Positions 1 through 7,003 are shown, counted from the stretch's first letter. The stretch: DNA of 9,501 nt from Halanaerobiaceae bacterium (GCA_003554685.1 PWHA01000314.1:1-9501), one strand, 5' to 3'. Notes: generated by a model not told the origin, from the letters alone. Numbers and translations are program-made.

Positions 1-159
1 GGCCTCAAGCAGTTACTGGCCGGGGTGAGGAAGTTTAATATAACTGAAATATCCCGGGCAGATCTAATGTCGGGTAACAGGGAGGTTGAAGAATTGACGG
101 GTATTCCCTATATGACTGAAGCTCTGCATGGGGAAGCCCTTGATATTTTAACTGAATAA
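1..159 (+). CDS. C-terminal 52 residues of an unrecognised protein (5' truncated)
   Basis: The frame starting at base 1 is open for 52 codons and ends at TAA 157-159. The start lies outside the window. The fragment reads as ordinary soluble protein, with charged helical stretches and the segment ELTGIPYMTEALHGEALDIL near the end. It has no membrane segment, cysteine or metal motif. I do not recognise the family. It is clearly not the C-terminus of IlvD, which might have been expected next to ilvB. It lies on the same strand as the operon, and a T-run hairpin (224-290) follows it, so it is probably a separate upstream transcription unit. Read-through into ilvB is possible. That it is coding is supported by the open frame and its codon choice, which resembles the downstream genes; the evidence is moderate because the piece is short. 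Confidence 0.6.
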   Translation, partial: GLKQLLAGVRKFNITEISRADLMSGNREVEELTGIPYMTEALHGEALDILTE

Positions 160-223
160 ATTCTTCGCCCTGGAGTCAATTTCATCTTCGTTCCTGCTTT
201 GCCTGCTGCCCTAGCAGCTCCTG

Positions 224-290
224 CCGGGACAATATTTCAGGTGTTTCTGAAATGCTTTAGATGAAATATTGGACTCTGGATTTTTCTTTT
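224..290 (+). terminator. Terminator-like hairpin with T-run, possibly an ilvB attenuator
   Basis: Bases 230-239 pair perfectly with 262-271 (10 bp). The stem extends outward through 226-228/274-276 and 224-225/278-279, with a small internal loop and a bulge. Directly after it comes the T-run 281-290 (TTTTTCTTTT). The 22-base loop is long for a simple terminator. It contains the 3' arm of another hairpin (234-240 with 247-253) that cannot form at the same time. It can be read as the terminator of the upstream gene or as an attenuator in the ilvB leader; position alone does not decide. Confidence 0.5.
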
Positions 291-296
291 TATAGG
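269..296 (+). promoter_or_regulatory. Weak sigma-A-like promoter candidate for the ilv-leu operon
   Basis: A -35-like TTGGAC (269-274) and a -10-like TATAGG (291-296) are separated by 16 bases. A transcript would begin near 303, leaving about 50 bases before the ilvB start. The -10 box matches the consensus at only four positions. The -35 box overlaps the 3' arm of the hairpin at 224-290, so this reading competes with the attenuator reading. It is the best pair I found close to ilvB, but it is not strong. Confidence 0.25.
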
Positions 297-335
297 ACAA
301 ATAACCTGCAGATAAGGTTGATATTTAAGATTTTT

Positions 336-344
336 GGAGAGGAG
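336..344 (+). promoter_or_regulatory. Ribosome binding site that fixes the ilvB start at TTG
   Basis: GGAGAGGAG (336-344) is a strong Shine-Dalgarno sequence. It ends 8 bases before TTG 353, which is ideal spacing. The upstream in-frame GTG at 344 overlaps this site and would leave it almost no spacing, so TTG 353 is preferred. Confidence 0.75.
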
Positions 345-352
345 TGATTATT

Positions 353-2098
353 TTGACCAAGAGATGCACCGGAGCAGAGATATTTGTTAAATCTCTCTCC
401 CGGGAAGGAGTAGAGACAATTTTTGGATATCCTGGTGGTACCGTGCTGCCCATTTATGATAAACTTTACGATTCGGATTTTGAACATATTCTTCCCCATC
501 ATGAGCAGGGAGGAATTCACGCTGCTGATGGCTATGCCCGTTCTACCGGAAAAACCGGTGTTGTCATTGCCACCTCCGGTCCCGGAGCCACCAATCTGGT
601 TACCGGACTGGCAACAGCCTATATGGATTCTGTGCCCCTGGTAGCTTTTACCGGCCAGGTTCCCAGTCATATGCTGGGGACCGATGCCTTTCAGGAGGCA
701 GATATAACCGGCATTTCCATGCCGATTACCAAGCACAATTATCTGGTGCAGAAAACCGAAAACCTGGCTCGAATTATCAAGAAGGCCTTTCATATAGCCG
801 GCAGCGGCAGGCCGGGCCCGGTATTGGTTGATATTCCCAAGGATATCATGATGCAGGAGGTGGAATTTTCTTACCCTGACAGAGTTGATCTCCGGGGCTA
901 TAAACCTAACTACCGGGGACATCCCCTGCAGATCAAGAAAGCTGCTGAGAAAATTAATCAGTCCCGCAAGCCGGTACTCTATGCCGGTGGTGGTGTGATT
1001 ATTTCCGGAGCCAGCAGCGAACTGCGTCAGCTGGCTGAAAAAGCTCAAATACCGGTTACCACTACCCTGACGGGTCTGGGAGCTTTTGATGAGAGGAGCA
1101 GACTCAGCCTGGGTATGCTGGGAATGCACGGCAGCACCGAGGCCAATATGGCCATCTCCCATGCCGATCTCATTATCGCTGTGGGCTGCCGTTTTGATGA
1201 CAGGGTAACCGGCAAGCTTGATGAGTTTGCTCAGGAAGCCGAGATTATTCATATAGATATAGATCCTGCCGAGGTAGGGAAGCGGGTAGCGATTGATATT
1301 CCCATTGTAGGTGATGTTAAAGGTATTCTGACAGAGTTAAATAAAAAAGTAACCGAGAAATCAGGCAACGGCTGGGGTTCTCAGATTCAGGAATGGAAAG
1401 ACATGGACTGCAGAAAGTGCAGTGAAATCGGGGAAAACGGCCGGCTGTCTCCCGGTCCGATTATTGAAGAGATTGACAGTCTGACTGAGGGAGAGGCCTT
1501 TATTGTCACCGAAGTGGGTCAGCATCAGATGTGGGCTGCTCAGTTCTTTAAGTATAGCCATCCCCGGCAGTTTATCACCTCCGGCGGGCTTGGTACTATG
1601 GGCTATGGTTTTCCCGCCTCGCTGGGAGTGCAGGTCGGAAATAAAGAGGCTCCGGTATTTCTGCTGGCCGGCGACGGCAGTTTTCAGATGAACATTCAGG
1701 AGCTGGCCACGGCGGCTAAAAATAATCTGCCGGTCAAGATGGTTATTTTTAATAACCAGTATTTAGGCATGGTCAGACAGTGGCAGGAGATGTTCCTGGA
1801 TAAAAGATACTCCTCTACCTGCTTAAGGCGACGGGCTGATTGTCCCCCCCGCTGTTCGGAACCGGGTGAGGACTGTCCCGAAATGATTCCTGAATTTATC
1901 AAAGTGGCGGAGGCTTATGGAATTAAGGCTGAGAAGATTACAGAACCGGAGGATGTCAGGCCGGCCCTGGAGAGGGCTCTGGCAGAGCCGGGTCCTTATC
2001 TGCTGGACTGTCTGATAGAGGTTGAGGAAAATGTTTTTCCCATGGTACCGCCGGGCGGCAGTCTCTATGAGATGATACTGGAGGAGGAATCAGAATGA
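353..2098 (+). CDS. ilvB: Acetohydroxyacid synthase, catalytic (large) subunit
   Basis: This is the ThDP-dependent enzyme that joins two pyruvates to 2-acetolactate (valine/leucine) or pyruvate and 2-oxobutyrate to 2-aceto-2-hydroxybutyrate (isoleucine). It is cytosolic and acts with IlvN. With the TTG start it is 581 residues, normal for the family. Visible landmarks are the N-terminal TKRCTGAEI, the GYPGG loop, HHEQG with the cofactor-activating Glu51, and GPGATNLVTG. They continue with the central FAD-binding region (GCRFDDRVTGK) and the ThDP motif GDGS (440-443) to NN (467-468). Unusual is a four-cysteine insert, Cys490, 497, 501 and 508 (C-x6-C-x3-C-x6-C), just after the mobile-loop segment RQWQEMF. 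There is also a CxxC at 353-356. Its TGA overlaps the ilvN ATG (ATGA), so the two subunits are translationally coupled. It is the first gene of the operon. Confidence 0.97.
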   Translation: MTKRCTGAEIFVKSLSREGVETIFGYPGGTVLPIYDKLYDSDFEHILPHHEQGGIHAADGYARSTGKTGVVIATSGPGATNLVTGLATAYMDSVPLVAFTGQVPSHMLGTDAFQEADITGISMPITKHNYLVQKTENLARIIKKAFHIAGSGRPGPVLVDIPKDIMMQEVEFSYPDRVDLRGYKPNYRGHPLQIKKAAEKINQSRKPVLYAGGGVIISGASSELRQLAEKAQIPVTTTLTGLGAFDERSRLSLGMLGMHGSTEANMAISHADLIIAVGCRFDDRVTGKLDEFAQEAEIIHIDIDPAEVGKRVAIDIPIVGDVKGILTELNKKVTEKSGNGWGSQIQEWKDMDCRKCSEIGENGRLSPGPIIEEIDSLTEGEAFIVTEVGQHQMWAAQFFKYSHPRQFITSGGLGTMGYGFPASLGVQVGNKEAPVFLLAGDGSFQMNIQELATAAKNNLPVKMVIFNNQYLGMVRQWQEMFLDKRYSSTCLRRRADCPPRCSEPGEDCPEMIPEFIKVAEAYGIKAEKITEPEDVRPALERALAEPGPYLLDCLIEVEENVFPMVPPGGSLYEMILEEESE

Positions 2099-2574
2099 AG
2101 CATACTGTAGCAGTTCAGGTAGCCAATGAATCGGGAGTGCTGGCCAGGATTGCCAGCCTCTTCAGCCGCCGGGGATTTAACATTGAGAGTCTCTCGGTGG
2201 GACAGACCGAAAAAGAGGATGTCTCCCGGATAACCCTGGTGGTCTGTGGCAGTCAGAGGGTTCTGGAGCAGCTGGAAAAGCAGCTAAACAAACTGATTGT
2301 AGTTTACAAGGTAAGCAATATTACCAATGATCCGGCTGTCAGCCGGAGCATGGCCTTTATCAAGGTCCGGGCCGATTATTCCACCCGTTCGGAAATAATT
2401 CAGATTGTTGATGTTTTTCGGGGCGAAATTGTGGATGTGGCCAATGATTCTGTCATGGTTGAGATCACCGGAGATGAAGGCAAGATAAATGCCATGGAGG
2501 AGCTGCTGGAGCCCTACGGCATTATTGAACTTGTCAGGACCGGAAAGATTGCCATGACCAGAGGGAAAAAATAA
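2095..2574 (+). CDS. ilvN: Acetohydroxyacid synthase, regulatory (small) subunit
   Basis: This is the small subunit that activates IlvB and, in studied relatives, binds valine for feedback inhibition. It has 159 residues, close to the usual length of about 160. The N-terminal ACT domain covers roughly residues 3-78, with the typical segments NESGVLARIASLFSRRGFNI and ESLSVGQTE. The C-terminal small-subunit domain follows from about residue 84 (SMAFIKVRADYSTRSEI to the end, including VMVEITGD and LVRTGKIAM). The ATG overlaps the ilvB stop by 4 bases and is preceded by the purine-rich GGAGGAGGAA at the end of ilvB. Feedback by valine is inferred from the family. E. coli uses ilvH for one isozyme; ilvN is the common name in Firmicutes. 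Confidence 0.96.
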   Translation: MKHTVAVQVANESGVLARIASLFSRRGFNIESLSVGQTEKEDVSRITLVVCGSQRVLEQLEKQLNKLIVVYKVSNITNDPAVSRSMAFIKVRADYSTRSEIIQIVDVFRGEIVDVANDSVMVEITGDEGKINAMEELLEPYGIIELVRTGKIAMTRGKK

Positions 2575-2575
2575 T

Positions 2576-2670
2576 TAATCTCGAATAATCTCGAAGAAAC
2601 AGCAAAGAATACTGCGGAATCAGAAGAGAATACTGCTTAAGCTGTTATCAAATTTACTGGAATTTACCGG
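2576..2670 (+). repeat. Short phased direct repeats in the ilvN-ilvC gap
   Basis: Three pairs of 10-base direct repeats lie in the 126-base gap. TAATCTCGAA occurs at 2576-2585 and again at 2586-2595 in exact tandem. AGAATACTGC occurs at 2606-2615 and 2627-2636, offset by 21 bases. AATTTACTGG at 2651-2660 is followed directly by AATTTACCGG at 2661-2670, with one mismatch. Each offset is close to one or two turns of the DNA helix. A 6-bp inverted repeat (2598-2603 with 2641-2646) spans the middle pair. The role is unknown: protein-binding sites or simple slippage duplications are both possible. Confidence 0.7.
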
Positions 2671-2680
2671 GAAATAATAA
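2653..2680 (+). promoter_or_regulatory. Weak internal promoter candidate before ilvC
   Basis: A -35-like TTTACT (2653-2658) and a -10-like TAATAA (2675-2680) are 16 bases apart. They precede the ilvC ribosome binding site GAGGAG (2684-2689). This is the only sizeable gap inside the operon, so an internal promoter would make sense here, but the match to consensus is poor. Confidence 0.2.
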
Positions 2681-2700
2681 ATAGAGGAGCTGAATAACAA

Positions 2701-3693
2701 ATGGTAGACATGTATTACGATGCCGATGCTGATCTGGCTAAACTTGAAGATAAAACCATTGCAGTTATAGGTTACGGAAGTCAGGGTCATGCCCAGGCTC
2801 AGAATTTGCGGGATTCCGGCCTGAAGGTGATTGTGGGTCAGCGCCAGGGCGGAGCCAGCTACGAAGAGGCGGTTGCCGATGGTTTTTCACCCCTGCCGGT
2901 AGCCGAGGCAGCCGAACAGGCTGATATAGTCCAGGTGCTGCTGCCCGATGTTGTCCAAAAATCGGTCTATCAGCAGGCCATTGAGCCCAATCTTGAAGCC
3001 GGCAATGCTCTGGTCTTCTCCCACGGCTTTAACATTCATTTTGATCAGATTGTTCCTCCTGGAGAAGTTGATGTGTTTATGGTGGCCCCGAAAAGTCCCG
3101 GCCATCTGCTGCGCCGGGTTTATACTCAGGGTGCAGGGGTGCCCTGCCTTTTAGCCCTTTATCAGGATGCTACCGGTCAGGCTAAAAATTTAGCGCTGGC
3201 CTATGCCAAGGGTATCGGCGGTACCCGGGCCGGGGTGATTGAGACAACCTTTAAAGAGGAGACAGAGACCGATCTCTTTGGAGAACAGGCTGTACTCTGC
3301 GGCGGGACAACCGAGCTGGTTCGGGCAGGTTTTGAAACCCTGGTTGAGGCTGGCTATCAGCCCGAGATTGCCTATTTTGAATGCCTCCATGAACTTAAAC
3401 TGATTGTGGACCTGATGTATGAAGGCGGTATTGCCAATATGCGGGATTCCATTTCTGATACTGCTGAATATGGTGATTTGACCTCCGGCAAAAAGGTGAT
3501 CAATGAGAAGTCCCGGGAGGCCATGCAGAAGCTGCTGCAGGAAGTCCAGAACGGTGAGTTTGCCAAGCGCTGGCTGCTGGAGAATCAGGCCGGCCGGCCT
3601 TCCTATAACAAGCGCAAAGAGAGGGATGCCAATCATCAGATAGAAAGGGTTGGCAGCAAACTTCGCGGCATGATGAGATGGATAAAAGAGTAA
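2701..3693 (+). CDS. ilvC: Ketol-acid reductoisomerase (class I, short form)
   Basis: The enzyme isomerises and reduces 2-acetolactate or 2-aceto-2-hydroxybutyrate to the dihydroxy acids, using Mg2+ and NAD(P)H. At 330 residues it is the short class I form. The N-terminal Rossmann domain has GYGSQGHA (24-31). The cofactor-selecting loop after beta-2 reads VGQRQGGASY, with Arg48 and Ser53 in the positions that usually bind the NADPH phosphate. The knotted C-terminal domain shows the metal ligands Asp191 and Glu195 in ETDLFGEQ. It continues with CLHELKLIVDLMYEGG and MRDSISDTAEYG. The start ATG 2701 is preceded by GAGGAG 11 bases upstream, a slightly long spacing. leuA begins 14 bases after the stop. 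NADPH preference is inferred from the loop residues. Confidence 0.97.
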   Translation: MVDMYYDADADLAKLEDKTIAVIGYGSQGHAQAQNLRDSGLKVIVGQRQGGASYEEAVADGFSPLPVAEAAEQADIVQVLLPDVVQKSVYQQAIEPNLEAGNALVFSHGFNIHFDQIVPPGEVDVFMVAPKSPGHLLRRVYTQGAGVPCLLALYQDATGQAKNLALAYAKGIGGTRAGVIETTFKEETETDLFGEQAVLCGGTTELVRAGFETLVEAGYQPEIAYFECLHELKLIVDLMYEGGIANMRDSISDTAEYGDLTSGKKVINEKSREAMQKLLQEVQNGEFAKRWLLENQAGRPSYNKRKERDANHQIERVGSKLRGMMRWIKE

Positions 3694-3707
3694 AGGGGCT
3701 GGGAAAA

Positions 3708-5225
3708 ATGACAGTAAAAATATTTGATACAACCCTGCGAGATGGAGAACAGTCACCGGGAGTCAGCCTGAATGCCGAAGAAAAATTGCGGATTGCCCGG
3801 CAGCTGGCCCGGTTGAACGTTGATGTGATTGAGGCCGGTTTTCCCGTGGCTTCTCAGGGTGATTTTCAGGCGGTGCAGAAAATAGCCCGGGAGGTTGAAG
3901 GACCGACAATAGCAGCTCTGGCCCGGACCAACTTTGAGGATATTGACCGGGCCTGGGAGGCAATCAAGGATTCCAGCAATCCCCGGATTCATACCTTTAT
4001 CGCCACCTCTCCCATTCACATGGAGTTCAAACTTAAAAAGAGCCCTTCTGAGGTGCTGGAAAACTCAGTAGAAGCTGTTAAACGGGCGAAGGGTTATACC
4101 GAGGATGTGGAGTTTTCAGCCGAGGATGCCTCCCGCAGCGAGCGGGATTTTCTCTGTAAAATCTTTCAGACGGTAATCGAGGCCGGGGCGACCACCATCA
4201 ATATTCCTGATACGGTGGGCTATGCTACTCCCGGTGAGTTCGGTGAACTGGTCAGGTATGTTTGTGAAAATGTTTCTAACATAAATCAGGCTGAGGTAAG
4301 TGTCCACTGCCATAATGATCTGGGTATGGGAGTGGCTAATTCCATTGCTGCGGTAGAAAATGGTGCCACCCAGGTTGAATGTGCTGTAAACGGGATTGGA
4401 GAGAGAGCCGGCAATGCTGCTCTGGAGGAAATAGCTCTGGCTCTCAATACCCGGCAGGATTACTATGATCAGAAAACTGCTCTCAATTTGCAGGAAATTT
4501 ATCGCACCAGCCGGCTGGTGAGTCAGCTGACCGGCATGGATATTCAGTTTAACAAAGCTGTGGTTGGCAAGAATGCTTTTGCCCATGAGGCCGGCATTCA
4601 CCAGGATGGAGTAATTAAAGAAAGAACCACCTATGAAATAATGGATGCCAAAACAATCGGCCTCAAGAAGAACCGGATTGTGATGGGCAAACATTCCGGA
4701 CGCCATGCCTTTCGGGAGCGGCTGGCTGAGATGGGCTATGATTTAAACAGGGAGGAGCTGAATCAGTGCTTTAAACGCTTTAAGGAGCTGGCCGACCGCA
4801 AGGGAGAAATAACCGGTCTGGATCTGGAGGCCATCGTGGAGGATCAATTTGGTCAGAGCCCGGAACTTTTGCAGCTCAAGCTTTTGCAGGTGGTAACCGG
4901 CAACGGCATCTCTACCGCCACCGTTCACATGGAAAGAGAGGGCGAGAAGGTGCTGGAATCGGTCTGTTCTGAGGGCGGACCCATTGATGCTGCCTATGAA
5001 GCAATTAACCGGGTGGCCGGACTGGACTGCCGGCTGGATATCTTTAAGATTGATGCCATCACCGGCGGTAAGGATGCCCTGGGAAGTGTGACGGTTAAGG
5101 TGGAGCATGAAGAGGAACTCTATCTGGGCCGGGGCGTCAGTACCGATATTATTAAAGCCAGTGCTGTGGCCTATAACAATGCTCTCAATAAAATTATGGC
5201 AGCAAAGAGCCGGAAGGGAAGATAA
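3708..5225 (+). CDS. leuA: 2-isopropylmalate synthase
   Basis: It condenses acetyl-CoA with 2-oxoisovalerate, the first committed step of leucine synthesis. With ATG 3708 it has 505 residues, typical of the bacterial form. This start has AAGGGG (3693-3698) 9 bases upstream. An in-frame ATG at 3678 lies inside ilvC and lacks such a site. The DRE-TIM barrel opens with FDTTLRDGEQSPG, which includes Arg11 and the metal ligand Asp12. The metal-binding HCHND is at 200-204, followed by GIGERAGNAALEEI. A linker region with GKHSGRHAF leads to the C-terminal LeuA allosteric domain from about residue 390, with GGPIDAAYEAINR and GRGVSTDIIKASA. Feedback inhibition by leucine is expected from that domain. 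It is paralogous to cimA at the other end of the leu block. Confidence 0.96.
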   Translation: MTVKIFDTTLRDGEQSPGVSLNAEEKLRIARQLARLNVDVIEAGFPVASQGDFQAVQKIAREVEGPTIAALARTNFEDIDRAWEAIKDSSNPRIHTFIATSPIHMEFKLKKSPSEVLENSVEAVKRAKGYTEDVEFSAEDASRSERDFLCKIFQTVIEAGATTINIPDTVGYATPGEFGELVRYVCENVSNINQAEVSVHCHNDLGMGVANSIAAVENGATQVECAVNGIGERAGNAALEEIALALNTRQDYYDQKTALNLQEIYRTSRLVSQLTGMDIQFNKAVVGKNAFAHEAGIHQDGVIKERTTYEIMDAKTIGLKKNRIVMGKHSGRHAFRERLAEMGYDLNREELNQCFKRFKELADRKGEITGLDLEAIVEDQFGQSPELLQLKLLQVVTGNGISTATVHMEREGEKVLESVCSEGGPIDAAYEAINRVAGLDCRLDIFKIDAITGGKDALGSVTVKVEHEEELYLGRGVSTDIIKASAVAYNNALNKIMAAKSRKGR

Positions 5226-5229
5226 GATA

Positions 5230-6492
5230 ATGGCTATGACAATGGTAGAAAAAATACTGGCTGCCCATTCCGGCCGTGACAGGGTGGAGCCGGGAGAGAT
5301 AGTGACGGCCGGGGTTGATCTGGTGCTGGGTAATGATATCACAGCACCGGTAGCAATTAAGGAATTTGAGAAGATCGGGGTGGATAAGGTCTTTGATGCC
5401 AGCCGGATTGCGCTGGTCCCGGACCATTTTACCCCTAATAAGGACATAAATTCTGCAGAACAGAGCAGGCTGCTCCGGGATTTTGCCCGGGAGCAACAGC
5501 TGGAAAATTATTTTGAAATTGGGGATATGGGTATCGAGCACTGTCTTTTGCCGGAACAGGGGCTGGTGCGGCCCGGTGAAATTATTATCGGAGCAGACTC
5601 CCATACCTGCACCTACGGAGCGCTGGGAGCCCTGGCCACCGGAGTGGGAAGCACCGATATGGCTGCGGCCATGGCCAGCGGTCAGGCCTGGTTTAAGGTT
5701 CCGGAAACCATGAAGTTTGTTTTTCAGGGAGAGCTGCCGGACTGGGTTGGCGGCAAGGACCTGATCCTGCAGGTAATTGGAGATATTGGAGTTGACGGAG
5801 CTCTCTATCGGGCCATGGAGTTTACCGGAGAAACTATTGCCGGCCTGTCAATGGCCGGCCGGATGACCATTGCAAACATGGCCATTGAAGCCGGAGGGAA
5901 GTGCGGCCTGATTGCCCCGGACCAGAAAACCCGGGAATATCTTAAGGGAAGAACCACTGCTGAATATACCGAATATTTCAGTGATCCCGGGGCAGATTAT
6001 TATGAGGTTAGAGAATATGATGTCAGTCAGCTCGAGCCTCAGGTAGCCTACCCCCATCTGCCGGAGAATACCAGAGCCATCAGTGAAGTTGGCGAGATAG
6101 CAATAGATCAGGCGGTGATTGGCTCCTGTACCAACGGCCGTCTCGAGGATCTCAGGCTGGCTGCTGAGATTCTGGAAGGCCGGGAGCGCCATCCCGGGGT
6201 ACGGCTGCTGGTATTTCCCGGCACCCAGGAGATTTATCGTCAGGCTCTGGCTGAGGGAATCATTGATACCCTGATAGCGGCAGGAGCGGCAGTCAGCACT
6301 CCGACCTGCGGACCCTGCCTGGGCGGTCATATGGGAGTTCTGGCCGCCGGTGAGCGGGCCATATCAACTACCAATCGAAATTTTGTAGGACGGATGGGTC
6401 ATCCTGAGAGCGAAGTTTATCTGGCCAATCCGGCTGTAGCAGCGGCTTCTGCCGTTGCCGGCAGAATTATCAGTCCCGGGGAGGTTGTTTAA
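5230..6492 (+). CDS. leuC: 3-isopropylmalate dehydratase, large subunit
   Basis: It is the [4Fe-4S] subunit that, with LeuD, isomerises 2-isopropylmalate to 3-isopropylmalate. At 420 residues it is the shorter form common in Clostridia and archaea, unlike the roughly 466-residue E. coli type. The start MAMTMVEKILAAHSG matches the usual LeuC N-terminus. ATG 5230 follows leuA by 4 bases, with GGAAGGGAAG upstream. Iron-sulfur ligands are Cys300 (IGSCTNGR), Cys360 and Cys363 (TCGPCLGGHMG). Their spacing of 60 and 63 residues is that of the aconitase family. GADSHTCTYGALG is the substrate-region signature. The open frame extends upstream into leuA, but that is only a shadow. This short LeuC class includes enzymes that also accept citramalate, which fits cimA downstream. 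Confidence 0.95.
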   Translation: MAMTMVEKILAAHSGRDRVEPGEIVTAGVDLVLGNDITAPVAIKEFEKIGVDKVFDASRIALVPDHFTPNKDINSAEQSRLLRDFAREQQLENYFEIGDMGIEHCLLPEQGLVRPGEIIIGADSHTCTYGALGALATGVGSTDMAAAMASGQAWFKVPETMKFVFQGELPDWVGGKDLILQVIGDIGVDGALYRAMEFTGETIAGLSMAGRMTIANMAIEAGGKCGLIAPDQKTREYLKGRTTAEYTEYFSDPGADYYEVREYDVSQLEPQVAYPHLPENTRAISEVGEIAIDQAVIGSCTNGRLEDLRLAAEILEGRERHPGVRLLVFPGTQEIYRQALAEGIIDTLIAAGAAVSTPTCGPCLGGHMGVLAAGERAISTTNRNFVGRMGHPESEVYLANPAVAAASAVAGRIISPGEVV

Positions 6493-6493
6493 C

Positions 6494-7003
6494 ATGGATA
6501 TTAAAGGAAAAGCATGGAAATACGGTGATGATATTGATACCGATGTGATAATACCGGCCCGCTATCTTAACACCTCGGATCCTGCAGAGCTGGCCCGGCA
6601 CTGCCTGGAAGATCTGGATGCAGATTTTGGGGACAGGATGTCAGAGGGGGATCTGATTGTGGCCGGAGAAAATTTTGGCTGTGGCAGTTCCCGGGAGCAT
6701 GCTCCTCTGGCGATTAAAGCTGCCGGAGTTTCCGCAGTAATTGCCAGTTCCTTCGCCCGGATTTTTTATCGTAACGCCCTGAATATTGGACTGCCGATTC
6801 TGGAATGTCCTGAAGCGGTGGAAAATATTTTTCAGGGTGATGAAGTTCAGGTAGAGATAGCTGCCGGCCTGATCACCAATCTCAGTAAAAATCAGGAATA
6901 TCAGGCAGTTGCCTTTCCGGACTTCATGCAGAAATTGATTCAGGCCGGAGGCCTGATTAATTATCTCAGGGAACAGGCAGGTGAGGACAATGTCAGTCTA
7001 TAA
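6494..7003 (+). CDS. leuD: 3-isopropylmalate dehydratase, small subunit
   Basis: This is the swivel-domain partner of LeuC. It has 169 residues, as expected for the short form. It shows DDIDTDVIIPARYLNTSDP, which contains the substrate-specificity loop (YLNT), and NFGCGSSREHAP at residues 60-71, the conserved small-subunit signature. It starts one base after the leuC stop. The ribosome binding site GGGGAGG (6478-6484) lies within the last codons of leuC. An in-frame upstream ATG inside leuC (6455) is not needed. Its last 14 bases overlap leuB. The loop sequence fits isopropylmalate-type enzymes; use of citramalate intermediates is inferred from context. Confidence 0.95.
   Translation: MDIKGKAWKYGDDIDTDVIIPARYLNTSDPAELARHCLEDLDADFGDRMSEGDLIVAGENFGCGSSREHAPLAIKAAGVSAVIASSFARIFYRNALNIGLPILECPEAVENIFQGDEVQVEIAAGLITNLSKNQEYQAVAFPDFMQKLIQAGGLINYLREQAGEDNVSL

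Noticed and set aside
261..347. 28-codon ATG frame ending at the ilvB ribosome binding site
   Set aside because: It has no Shine-Dalgarno sequence upstream of its ATG, begins inside a hairpin arm and shows no enrichment in branched-chain regulatory codons beyond chance. Its stop near the ilvB start could be coincidence.
160..352. T-box riboswitch before ilvB
   Set aside because: The conserved T-box antiterminator sequence (AGGGTGG and its surroundings) and a specifier-type domain are absent, and the leader is too short.
344..352. GTG 344 as the ilvB start
   Set aside because: It overlaps the ribosome binding site itself, whereas TTG 353 has ideal spacing and gives the normal IlvB N-terminus.
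290..1252. 320-codon open frame on the minus strand opposite ilvB
   Set aside because: It is antisense to a highly conserved gene, its translation has no recognisable domain, and it ends inside the ilvB leader. It is a composition-driven shadow.
3678..3707. ATG 3678 as the leuA start
   Set aside because: It would add ten residues not seen in the family and lies within ilvC without a ribosome binding site. ATG 3708 has AAGGGG at good distance.
3190..3756. 188-codon minus-strand frame across the ilvC-leuA junction
   Set aside because: It overlaps two clear genes on the other strand, has no ribosome binding site in sensible position and shows no protein family signature.
4743..5447. 234-codon minus-strand frame opposite leuA and leuC
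   Set aside because: It lies wholly antisense to conserved coding sequence, with low-complexity Ser/Thr/Ile-rich translation. It is a shadow frame.
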